Source: an uncultured Vicinamibacterales bacterium (GTDB lineage Bacteria > Acidobacteriota > Vicinamibacteria > Vicinamibacterales > UBA8438). From it: 64,000 nucleotides of DNA. The translations under genes and the position numbers were made by a program. The notes under the pieces are model-generated. The model saw nothing but the letters and a program-made list of their open reading frames with translations. It did no database searches and had not been told where the DNA came from. Location: positions 1,946,001 through 2,010,000 of the forward strand of contig OY282382.1 in assembly GCA_958295905.1 (NCBI GenBank). The letters run 5' to 3'. This document shows positions 33,944-42,061 of this stretch, one piece after another. Position 1 is the stretch's first letter; each line of letters opens with the position of its first letter.

Positions 33944-35515
33944 GTGGAGACACCGCTGTCGCCGCTCGAGTTCCAGCGCCGCTCGCGGGCGCTCTACCCC
34001 GACCGCGAGTGCGTGGTCGACGGCGGCGACCGCCTGACGTATGCGCAGTTCTTCGACCGGTGCGACCGGTGGTCGGCGGCGCTGCAGCGGCTCGGGGTGC
34101 GCAAGGGCGACCGCGTCGCATACCTGTCGCTGAACACCGCGTCGCACCTCGAGTCGTTCTACGCGGCGCCGCAGATCGGCGCGGTGCTCGTCCCCATCAA
34201 CTTCCGGCTCAAGCCCCAGGAGATCGCCTACATCGTTCGGCACTCGGGCGCGAAGGTGGTCTGCGCGCACGCCGAATTCCTCGACACCGTCGACGCGATT
34301 CGCGGCGAGTGCCCCGGCGTCGAGCACTACGTGGCCCTGGAAGGCGGCCGCGGGGGGTGGCTCGACCACCGGGCGCTGCGTGACGCGGAGTCGGGCGCGT
34401 TCGACGGCCCGGCCATCGACGAGCGCGACCTGCTGACCATCAACTACACGAGCGGCACGACCTCGCGGCCCAAGGGGGTGATGATCACCCACCGCAACGC
34501 GTACATGAACGCGGTGGGGACCTTGGTGCACATCCCCATGACCTGCGCCGACCGGTACTTGTGGACGCTGCCGATGTTCCACGCCAACGGGTGGACGTTC
34601 GTGTGGATCGTCACCGCCGTCGGCGGCGCCCACGTGTGTCTGCGCAAGGTCGATCCGGTCCAGGCTTTCCAGCTCATCCGGGACGAGGGCGTGACCCTGC
34701 TGTGCGCGGCCCCGACGGTGCTCATCGGGCTGGCCGGGTGCCCGCCCGAGCAGCGCGGGGCGGCGCCGGCCGGCGTGCGCGTGGTGACGGCCGGGGCCCC
34801 GCCCGCGGCGGCGACCATCGAGCGGGTCGAGGGCGGGTTCGGGTGGGACCTCACCCACGTCTACGGCCTCACCGAGACCGCGCCGTTCATCACCGTGTGC
34901 GAGCCGCGGCCCGAGCACGCGGGGCTGTCGGCGGCCGACCGCGCGGTGCTCAAGGCGCGCCAGGGGGTGGAGCTGATCACGTCGGGCGAGCTCCAGGTCT
35001 TCGACGAGTCGGACCGGCCCGTCCCGCGCGACGCCGCCACTCTGGGCGAGATCGTGGTGCGCGGCAACGTGGTCATGGAGGGCTACTACAACGACCCCGA
35101 GGCCACCGCGAAGGCGATGCGGGGCGGGTGGTTCCGCAGCGGCGACGCCGCCGTCGTGCACCCCGACGGGTACGTCGAGATCCGCGACCGGTTCAAGGAC
35201 GTCATCATCAGCGGCGGCGAGAACATCTCCTCGGTCGAGGTCGAGGGCGTCCTGATGCGCCATCCCGGCGTGCAGGAGGTCGCCATCGTCGGCATGCCCG
35301 ACGAGCGGTGGGGCGAGACCCCCCACGCGTTCGTCGTGACGGCGCCGGGGGCGGCGGTGAGCGGGGACGACCTGATCGCCTGGGCGCGCGCGCGGATGGC
35401 CCACTTCAAGGCCCCCCGCCGGGTCCGGTTCGTGTCGGAGCTGCCCAAGACCGCCACCGGCAAGATTCAGAAGTACGTCCTGCGGAGCGGCCGCGCCGCC
35501 ATCGCCGCGCAGTAG
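33944..35515 (+). CDS. AMP-dependent acyl-CoA synthetase
   Basis: The product is 523 residues, starting at GTG 33944 with GGCGGAAC upstream, 15 bp after the preceding stop. Adenylate-forming motifs are all present: A3 INYTSGTTSRPKGVMITHRN, A5 YGLTETAPF, A7 GGWFRSGDAAVVHPDGYVEI, A8 RFKDVIISGGENISSVEVEG and the A10 catalytic Lys in LPKTATGKIQKYVLR. The class activates medium-chain or aromatic carboxylic acids with ATP and CoA. It is probably co-transcribed with the haem/copper protein gene and may feed the acyl-CoA dehydrogenase and mutase nearby. Confidence 0.92.
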   Translation: METPLSPLEFQRRSRALYPDRECVVDGGDRLTYAQFFDRCDRWSAALQRLGVRKGDRVAYLSLNTASHLESFYAAPQIGAVLVPINFRLKPQEIAYIVRHSGAKVVCAHAEFLDTVDAIRGECPGVEHYVALEGGRGGWLDHRALRDAESGAFDGPAIDERDLLTINYTSGTTSRPKGVMITHRNAYMNAVGTLVHIPMTCADRYLWTLPMFHANGWTFVWIVTAVGGAHVCLRKVDPVQAFQLIRDEGVTLLCAAPTVLIGLAGCPPEQRGAAPAGVRVVTAGAPPAAATIERVEGGFGWDLTHVYGLTETAPFITVCEPRPEHAGLSAADRAVLKARQGVELITSGELQVFDESDRPVPRDAATLGEIVVRGNVVMEGYYNDPEATAKAMRGGWFRSGDAAVVHPDGYVEIRDRFKDVIISGGENISSVEVEGVLMRHPGVQEVAIVGMPDERWGETPHAFVVTAPGAAVSGDDLIAWARARMAHFKAPRRVRFVSELPKTATGKIQKYVLRSGRAAIAAQ

Positions 35516-35662
35516 GCGTCTGCGCCGTGCATGCGGCGCGCGGCGGAGCCGCATGCGGTGAGCCGGCGCCGGCGGCCGAGGCGCCGGTGGGGTGGCGGGC
35601 GGCGGGCCTTCCGGGGCCGGCCGCGCGACTCCGGCGCCCGCATTCCGACAGGAGACAGGGCG

Positions 35663-38026
35663 ATGCCTTCCTCCCCTTCGTTCGACCCGCTTCCCGCGGA
35701 TCCGTCCGGGGCACCTGCGGCCGACGCGGCCCGGTGCCTGGCCGCCATCGAGCGCAAGGTGCTGTGGCTCAGCACCTGGATGATCCATCACGCCAACCAC
35801 GTGCGGGCGAGCCGCGACGGCCTGAAGGTCGGCGGCCACCAGGCGTCGTGCGCGTCGATGGTCACGTTGATGACCGCCCTCTACTTCGACGTCCTCCGCC
35901 CCGCCGACCGGGTTGCGGTGAAGCCCCACGGCAGCCCCGTCTTCCACGCCATCCAGTACCTGCTCGGCAACCAGACCCGCGACCAGATCGAGCGGTTCCG
36001 GGCGTTCGGCGGCGCCCAGTCCTATCCCTCGCGCACGAAGGACCGGGACGACGTGGACATCTCGACCGGTTCGGTGGGGATGGGGGTGGCGATGACGAGC
36101 TTCGCGGCCCTCGCCCAGGAGTTCCTGCGGGCGCGCGGGCTGGCGCCGGACGACGCGCCGCGGGGGCGGATGATCGCGATCGCCGGCGACGCCGAGTTCG
36201 ACGAGGGCAACGTCTTCGAGGCGCTGCTCGAGGCCTGGAAGCACCACGTCGCCAACGTCTGGTGGATCATCGACTACAACCGGCAGAGCCTCGACGCGAT
36301 CGTCGCCGACCGGTTCTTCCACCGGCTCGACACGGTGTTCGAGACGATGGAGTGGCGGGTCGTCACCCTGAAGTACGGCCGCCGCCTCGAGGCGGCGTTC
36401 GCGCGGCGCGGGGGCGGGGCGCTGCGCCGATGGATCGACGACTGCCCCAACTCCACCTACTCGGCGCTGGCCTATCAGGGGGGCGCGGCGTGGCGGTCCC
36501 GGCTCGTGAGCGACCTCGGCGGCACCGCCGGCATCCGCGAGCTGCTCGACGAGCACGACGACGACGCGCTGCACGGGTTGATGACCAACCTCGCCGGGCA
36601 CGACCTCGACACGGTGCGCGGGGCGTTCCACGAGGCCGCGCAGGACGACCTCCCGACCTGCTTCATCGCGTACACCATCAAGGGCCACGGGCTGCCGTTC
36701 GAGGGACACAAGGACAACCACGCGGGCCTCACCAATCCCCGGCAGATCGCGGCCCTCCGGGCTGAGATGGGCATCGCCGAGGGCGGGGAGTGGGACCCGT
36801 TCGCGGGCCTCGACGTTCCGCCCGGGACGCTGCGGGCGTTCCTCGACGCGGTGCCGTTCAACCAGGCGTCGACGCGCCGGCACGACGCCCCCCGCATCGC
36901 GGTGCCGGCCGAGATCGCGGCGCCGCCCGGCGACCCCCTGTCGACCCAGGCCGGCTTCGGCCGCGTGCTGGCGGACATCGCCCGCCGGCATCCCGACCTC
37001 GCCGAGCGCATCGTGACCACCTCGCCCGACGTCACGGTGTCCACGAACCTCGGCGGCTGGGTCAACCGCCGCGGCGTCTTCGCCCGGTCGGCGCAGGCGG
37101 ACGCGTTCCGGGGCGACCGGCCCCTGTCGGCGCAGGACTGGTCGATGGGGCCGGCGGGCCAGCATCTCGAGCTGGGCATCGCCGAGAACAACCTGTTCGT
37201 GCTGCTCGCCGCCCTGGGGTTGACGGGCCCCCTGTTCGGGACCCGGCTGCTGCCGGTGGGCACCCTCTACGACCCGTTCATCAGCCGGGGCCTCGACGCC
37301 CTCAACTACGCCTGCTACCAGGATGCGCGGTTCATCCTCGTCGCCACCCCGTCCGGCGTCAGCCTGGCCCCGGAAGGGGGCGCCCACCAGTCGGTGTTAA
37401 CCCCCCTCATCGGCTTGGGACAGCCGGGCCTGACCGCCTTCGAGCCCGCCTACGTGGACGAGCTGGCCGAGATCCTGCGCTGGAGCTTCGAGCACATCCA
37501 GGCCGAGGACGGCGGCGCCGTCTATCTGCGGCTGTCGACGCGGCCGCTCGCCCAGCCGCGGCGCGGGCTTACGCCCGAGGTGCGGGCGGATGTCGTGGCC
37601 GGCGGGTACTGGCTGATCCCCCCTGCGCCGGGAGCCGAACTCGCCGTCGTCGCCTCGGGGCCGGTCGTCGTCGAGGCCGTCGAGGCCCACCGGCAGATGG
37701 CCGAGGACGTGCCCGGCGCCGGGGTGCTCGTGGTCACCTCCGCGGATCGCCTGCAGCGGGGGTGGATGCGGGCGGTGAAGGCGGGACGCCCCGAGCGTGC
37801 CCGGATATCGCGGCTGCTGCGGCCTCTGGCCCCGGCGGCCGGGCTCGTCACCGTGCTCGACGGACATCCCGCGACCCTGTCCTGGCTGGGGTCGGTGGGG
37901 CGGCACCGGGTGCAGCCGCTCGGGGTCACGCAGTTCGGGCAGTCCGGCGACATCCCCGACCTCTACCGGGCGTGCGGACTCGACGTCGACGCCATCCTCG
38001 ACGCCGCGGCGCGCCTGTGCGTCTGA
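35663..38026 (+). CDS. Pyruvate dehydrogenase E1-like transketolase family protein
   Basis: The product is 787 residues from the ATG at 35663 behind ACAGGAGACAGGG. The fold order is that of homodimeric 2-oxoacid dehydrogenase E1 (AceE type): pyrophosphate domain with KPHGSPVFHAIQYLLG, DISTGSVGMGVAMTS and the TPP motif IAGDAEFDEGN...WWIIDYNRQSLD. The pyrimidine domain has the catalytic Glu in LELGIAENNLFVLLAAL, then a C-terminal transketolase-like domain. AceE proteins are about 890 residues, so this is a shorter clade. An E2 gene lies 4 kb downstream on the same strand beyond a defence island, supporting a 2-oxoacid dehydrogenase role. Confidence 0.82.
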   Translation: MPSSPSFDPLPADPSGAPAADAARCLAAIERKVLWLSTWMIHHANHVRASRDGLKVGGHQASCASMVTLMTALYFDVLRPADRVAVKPHGSPVFHAIQYLLGNQTRDQIERFRAFGGAQSYPSRTKDRDDVDISTGSVGMGVAMTSFAALAQEFLRARGLAPDDAPRGRMIAIAGDAEFDEGNVFEALLEAWKHHVANVWWIIDYNRQSLDAIVADRFFHRLDTVFETMEWRVVTLKYGRRLEAAFARRGGGALRRWIDDCPNSTYSALAYQGGAAWRSRLVSDLGGTAGIRELLDEHDDDALHGLMTNLAGHDLDTVRGAFHEAAQDDLPTCFIAYTIKGHGLPFEGHKDNHAGLTNPRQIAALRAEMGIAEGGEWDPFAGLDVPPGTLRAFLDAVPFNQASTRRHDAPRIAVPAEIAAPPGDPLSTQAGFGRVLADIARRHPDLAERIVTTSPDVTVSTNLGGWVNRRGVFARSAQADAFRGDRPLSAQDWSMGPAGQHLELGIAENNLFVLLAALGLTGPLFGTRLLPVGTLYDPFISRGLDALNYACYQDARFILVATPSGVSLAPEGGAHQSVLTPLIGLGQPGLTAFEPAYVDELAEILRWSFEHIQAEDGGAVYLRLSTRPLAQPRRGLTPEVRADVVAGGYWLIPPAPGAELAVVASGPVVVEAVEAHRQMAEDVPGAGVLVVTSADRLQRGWMRAVKAGRPERARISRLLRPLAPAAGLVTVLDGHPATLSWLGSVGRHRVQPLGVTQFGQSGDIPDLYRACGLDVDAILDAAARLCV

Positions 38027-38263
38027 CCGGGACCCGCCGACCTGAACGAGGCGAAACGGATGGAGCGGCTCGGGTGGGTCGTCCGGCCACGGGCGGCGGT
38101 GTCCGCGCGCGCCCACGTCGTGCAGGGAGACCTTCGAGTCCTTCGAGTACACTGGCCGGAGACCTCCCGATCGCGCGACAGGTCACCGGAGCGCGGGCCC
38201 GGCCTGACGAGGTGTTGAGGGCGATGTGTTCGGGGCGAGTCCGGGAGGAGCCGTGAACACGCC

Positions 38264-39409
38264 ATGTCCGACCAACACGACGATTTGCACCTGCCGGATC
38301 TGTCGATTGCCGGATTTCGCGGCATCGAGCGTCTGTCGATCGAACGACTGGGCCGCGTGACCCTGCTCACCGGCCGCAACGGCGTCGGCAAGACGACCGT
38401 GCTGGATGCGGTACGCGTCCATGCGGCGCGGGGCCGTCCGATGGTGTTGCACGAACTGCTGGAACGGCGTGAGGAACTCGTAGCCGCTCTCGACGAAGAT
38501 CACGATCGGTTCTTCGTTCCGGACTATACGGCGTTGTTTCATGGCAGGAGCGCGACACCGGGGGCGCCCATCAGGATCGGTCCCAGGAGCGGCGGCGCCG
38601 ATCTTGAGATCGCCACGGTTCCCCCCGGGGACCTGTCGCCTGAACAGCGCGAGCTGTTCGCGGAGCACTGGACGGAGGCCGACGTCCAGGCGGTCAGAAT
38701 CGCCTACCGGGGCAGGCAGCATTTGTTGACTTCTTTTCCCGCGATGAACGATACACGTTCCGCCAACTGGTCACGCCGCCGTTACTGGCGGGATCTGCGG
38801 CGCGGATGGTCCGATGACAGCGAATGGCCGGTCGTCGAATGCGAGTCCCTGGGGCCCGGACTGTTGAGCAACAGCAGACTGGCGCGCTTCTGGGACAACG
38901 TCGCCCTGACCGAAGAAGAAGACCTGTCGATACGGGCGCTGCAACTGATTGGCGATGACGTCGAGCGTGTCGCCGTGGTCGGCGACGACGAGAGACGCCA
39001 TCCCGGAGAGGGCCGCCGTGTGCTCGTGAAGCTAAAGGACCATTCCCGTCCGGTCCCGTTGAAGAGTCTGGGCGACGGCGTCACGCGCGTGTTCGCCGCC
39101 GGACTCGCTCTGGCGAACAGCCGCGACGGTTTTCTCGTCATCGACGAGGCGGAGAACGGCATCCACCACGCTCTTCAACCGGACTTCTGGAACATGGTCC
39201 TGCGCGCCGCGCATGAGAACAACATCCAGGTGCTGGCGACGACCCACAGTTGGGACTGCGCGGCGGGTTTCGCCCGCGCGGCCGTTCAGGTCTCCGGCGT
39301 CGCCGGCGTGCTCATCCGATTGGAGAAGGACGGGGAGCAGGTTCGCGCGGTCGAATACTCCGAGGAGGAGCTCCAGGCGGCCGCCGAGCAGCATATCGAA
39401 GTCAGGTAG
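38264..39409 (+). CDS. AAA ATPase (AAA_15/AAA_21, OLD-like), defence-associated
   Basis: The product is 381 residues from the ATG at 38264. It opens with the SMC/OLD-type strand LPDLSIAGFRGIERLSIERL and Walker A TGRNGVGKTT (residues 36-45). Later come LKSLGDGVTRVFAAGLALAN (signature-like), Walker B GFLVIDEAENGIHH and switch His ATTHSWDCAAGF. This is the architecture of AAA_15/21 ATPases of OLD, Gabija, Lit-like and PARIS AriA proteins. The next gene starts 3 bp after the stop and encodes a TOPRIM-like domain, the usual nuclease partner. Base composition is lower in GC than the flanking metabolic genes. The role is inferred as ATP-driven sensing of phage components. Confidence 0.82.
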   Translation: MSDQHDDLHLPDLSIAGFRGIERLSIERLGRVTLLTGRNGVGKTTVLDAVRVHAARGRPMVLHELLERREELVAALDEDHDRFFVPDYTALFHGRSATPGAPIRIGPRSGGADLEIATVPPGDLSPEQRELFAEHWTEADVQAVRIAYRGRQHLLTSFPAMNDTRSANWSRRRYWRDLRRGWSDDSEWPVVECESLGPGLLSNSRLARFWDNVALTEEEDLSIRALQLIGDDVERVAVVGDDERRHPGEGRRVLVKLKDHSRPVPLKSLGDGVTRVFAAGLALANSRDGFLVIDEAENGIHHALQPDFWNMVLRAAHENNIQVLATTHSWDCAAGFARAAVQVSGVAGVLIRLEKDGEQVRAVEYSEEELQAAAEQHIEVR

Positions 39410-39411
39410 CC

Positions 39412-39630
39412 ATGGCCGGGTCGAACCACCCCCGTGTCCTGCTGGTGGAAGGAGTCGACGACAAGCACGTCGTTCGACATGTGCGCGACCACCAGGATCA
39501 GCCGGACATGCCTGCGTTCGATATCCGCGACAAGGACGGTATCACCAATCTGATCAGCGCCATCGGCCCGGAGATCAAGGCTCCCGGTCGGCTGGCAGTC
39601 GGTATTCTCGCGGATGCGACGGGCGCGTAG
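39412..39630 (+). pseudogene. Truncated TOPRIM-domain partner (DUF3226/DUF4435-like)
   Basis: 72 residues from the ATG at 39412. HPRVLLVEGVDDKHVVRHVR is the TOPRIM opening with its catalytic Glu, followed by FDIRDKDGITNLISAIGPEI and PGRLAVGILADATGA, where the family's DxD motif begins. The frame stops at TAG immediately after, whereas partners of this type are 200 residues or more. About 90 bp later the R3 repeat begins. The nuclease is therefore probably inactive, leaving the ATPase without a working effector. Confidence 0.65.
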
Positions 39631-39722
39631 AACCCGCCTATTGGGGTCGTCGCAGTCGCCAGCGTCCGCCCAACCGTGGGGCCCGGCCTGCTGGGTCCCG
39701 ATAGGAACGAAGAGATCGTTGT

Positions 39723-39881
39723 CAGTCCGTGGCAGAATTGGTGCTGCATCCGGCCGGGGCCGTAATCGGCCCAAGAACGTGCCGTACAGCCGTCGAAATC
39801 GCCGAAATCTGGCCGATCCGAGCCGTTTTCGCGCCACCGCCGGCCGATTTCGGCGCGCCGCGAAGTTTTTGCCACGGGCTG
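39723..39881 (-). mobile_element. R3 MITE-like repeat, copy 2 of 2
   Basis: A 159-bp element with ends CAGTCCGTGGCAGAATT and TTTTTGCCACGGGCTG, inverted relative to the copy at 19931. Its end abuts the stop codon of the macro-domain gene: the last base is at 39881 and the TAA of that gene is read from 39884-39882. The outside TTATACT is promoter-like. Confidence 0.7.
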
Positions 39882-40790
39882 TTATACTGCGCGCCCTCCT
39901 CCGGTGTCTCCCTTGCCTTTCAGACTTGTGTCCTGGCAGAGGTACTGAAGGTGGCTTCCCAGCATCTGCAGGTCCATTTCTTGTTGGAGGTAGTCTTTTT
40001 TGGATATTATGATCGCCAATCTATCGCAGAACCTCTTTTCCGAACAGGCAGCGATGAAGGACCTGACGATCTCCTTGACCATATCCTCCCGTTTGATATT
40101 GATTCGAGCACTCCCGGTGCCCAGAACAGGCACGGTGACGGGTTTTATCTCACCGTGTTCCGCAATGTAGTGCCATAGCTTACCCAAGCTTCTGATTAAC
40201 CCATCCGGCGAGCCGGTGGCTATGCCGTTCTCGTTCATGTCGGCGATTGCAACCATGTACACCGTTTGTTCTTTCGGTTGTATTTTGGCAACAGTGCCTA
40301 TAGCATACCGTTTCTTTTTTCCATTTCTACCGTCTTCTATTGAATCGAACTTTTCACCTTCAAGAGCTGTTTCCAGATCGCGATCAAGATGGGCTTCGTT
40401 GTCATAGTATTTATTTGTGAACTGCCCTTGCACGCTGTCAGCGGAAATAATACCACCAGAAACGCTCGTATCGAAAGTCGAATTAGCGCTGACAACTAAG
40501 GAACCACTAACCTTTTTGAAAAGATCTCCTATTTTAATTTCAATCCAAACGTCTGTGTCTTTCAATCGATGCTTTACCGATGACGTCGAACGGTAGTTCG
40601 ACCACATCGCAAACAGTAATGGTAAAACAACCACGCACCACGACTCGGATGCGCTAGGCCAAGATACAGAGGCAACCCTTGCCAAGAGCCATATGTAGCC
40701 AAGGTGAAAAAGAAAATTCCTTCCCAGATTTAACCAAGCATGTTTCCAATGTTGGGAGAAGTAAGGCGCAATCCAAAGCGATTCCATCAC
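39882..40790 (-). CDS. thsA: Type II Thoeris effector ThsA (two TM helices plus macro domain)
   Basis: The product is 302 residues from the ATG at 40790. The N-terminus has two hydrophobic segments (NFLFHLGYIWLLARVASVSW; CVVVLPLLFAMW). A macro-like domain follows, with VSANSTFDTSVSGGIISA, GTVAKIQPKEQTVYMVAIAD and the ligand loop VTVPVLGTGSARINIKRE. This is the DUF6430-type macro protein found as the effector of type II Thoeris. In that system a TIR enzyme makes a nucleotide signal (reported as histidine-ADP-ribose) that binds the macro domain and triggers membrane damage. It overlaps the TIR gene by 4 bp. GC content is far below the window average, indicating recent acquisition. The R3 repeat touches its stop codon. 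Confidence 0.82.
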   Translation of the reverse strand: MMESLWIAPYFSQHWKHAWLNLGRNFLFHLGYIWLLARVASVSWPSASESWCVVVLPLLFAMWSNYRSTSSVKHRLKDTDVWIEIKIGDLFKKVSGSLVVSANSTFDTSVSGGIISADSVQGQFTNKYYDNEAHLDRDLETALEGEKFDSIEDGRNGKKKRYAIGTVAKIQPKEQTVYMVAIADMNENGIATGSPDGLIRSLGKLWHYIAEHGEIKPVTVPVLGTGSARINIKREDMVKEIVRSFIAACSEKRFCDRLAIIISKKDYLQQEMDLQMLGSHLQYLCQDTSLKGKGDTGGGRAV

Positions 40791-41290
40791 AACCCCAAGC
40801 CGTTGTAGACATCCAGACTGTAATAATGCGGTCCCGACCTGTTTTGTCGCTGGTAGGTGAGGTGAGTCGTCGGCCAGTTCTCCAAGGCGTGCTGAAGGAT
40901 GGCTGCGTTGAAGCTGACGTGAACGACCAGCTTGTCACGTATCACCGGCGGGCACCTCGACGGATCCTGCTGGCGAAGTCTGTTCAAGTTCACGCCGACT
41001 ATGGGCAGATCAAGATCGAGAGCCTGCTCCATTTCCCACCGGACGAATCTGTACAAGTATCTCGTCTTTTCTCCAATCAGGACCACCAGAATCTTGCTGT
41101 TCTTCAGCCGTTCTCGAAGCTGGCGCTTGATCGATTCCGTCAGACTCGTGTCCCTCGCAGTATTCAGATCATGAGCGTCGAAGAAGTTGAACGACAGGCC
41201 GTCGTTTTGCCTCCACGCCCGCATCAAGTAGTAGTAGTGGATATCGGTATCGCCGTCAAAGCACACGTACGTCTTGTTTCTGTACGGCAT
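40787..41290 (-). CDS. thsB: Type II Thoeris TIR protein ThsB
   Basis: The product is 167 residues from the ATG at 41290 behind GAGGAGACATGAGCC. It is a ThsB-type TIR-like domain (DUF1863): KTYVCFDGDTDIHYYYLMRA, FNFFDAHDLNTARDTS, LKNSKILVVLIGEKTRYLYR and FVRWEMEQALDLDLPIVGVN. The Glu at residue 86 (RWEME) is in the position of the catalytic TIR glutamate. TIR enzymes of Thoeris convert NAD+ into a signalling nucleotide on phage infection. The gene is upstream of and translationally coupled to the macro-domain effector. The 5' region is AT-rich, with TATTAT at 41368-41363 as a possible -10. Confidence 0.82.
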   Translation of the reverse strand: MPYRNKTYVCFDGDTDIHYYYLMRAWRQNDGLSFNFFDAHDLNTARDTSLTESIKRQLRERLKNSKILVVLIGEKTRYLYRFVRWEMEQALDLDLPIVGVNLNRLRQQDPSRCPPVIRDKLVVHVSFNAAILQHALENWPTTHLTYQRQNRSGPHYYSLDVYNGLGL

Positions 41291-42061
41291 GGCTCATGTC
41301 TCCTCATTCCACATCAACCGGACTCGCTCCCGTCGACTTCACTTACTTCTCTCACCAAGGTAATAATAGACAATGGCCGGGAAAAAAGCAGCCTGTCAAG
41401 GTGAACACGGACGGCCGACCCGCCGCCGACGTAGGCAACGCCCGTCGGGCAGGGTACCACAACGGCGTCTAGCGGAGGTGCGCCGGGGTGGATCTCGCAG
41501 TCCCGCGTCAGATCGCCCTCGGTGGCGGTGCGCGAAGACCACCCGCGGCAGGAACGTCGACGCGGTCCTCGGCACCGCGGGCGGGGCTCGGCTCGGCGCA
41601 GGCGACGAACCCGCCGGCCGACATGGAGATGAGCTCTCCACCAGACTGCGCGGCCCATCGCGGTGATAGCTCGTGATCCGGGCGCTGGTCTCGCCTGGCA
41701 CCTGTAGACGGATACATCGTCTTGCGTCCACGCCGGCCCCGTTCGAGCGCAACACCCGAGGAGAGCCGGCCCACTGGCGGCGTTGACCTTATCATGAACC
41801 GTTCCCGTTTTCGTCGTGGCGGTCCGGACGGGGCGGGGAAGCCCGCGGTCAGGGGGCAGGCGAGGGCGGGCGGCGGCGTGCGAGTTCGGACCCCAGCCCG
41901 CTGGCCACGGGGCGGCGGGGGCGTCCGGGCCCGCCATCGCGCCGGCGGCTGCGGAATTGCGTTACGCTGTAGCGGCTTTGCGGGAACCGGCCGGCTCGAC
42001 CCGGGGGAGCCGGCGTCGCGCGCGCGGGCGGAACCACGAGAGGATTCCGCGGCAGGAAGGG
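41291..42061. other. Intergenic, no gene recognised
   Basis: Left 110 bp is AT-rich promoter sequence of the Thoeris operon. The rest is GC-rich with several short open frames, none convincing. It marks the boundary between the low-GC defence island and the high-GC E2 gene. Confidence 0.45.

Noticed and set aside
32240-37387. A 1,715-codon open frame on the minus strand
   Set aside because: It runs antisense through well-supported genes (haem/copper protein, acyl-CoA synthetase, E1-like). Such frames arise from high GC at codon position 3; the protein is Arg/Gly/His-rich with no domain.
41363-41399. TTGACA/TATTAT as a sigma70 promoter for thsB
   Set aside because: The two hexamers are 25 bp apart, too far for a standard promoter; only the -10-like element is mentioned.
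41396-41755. Short minus-strand open frames between thsB and the E2 gene
   Set aside because: Arg/Pro-rich translations in all frames with no domain or ribosome site; probably non-coding GC-rich sequence.
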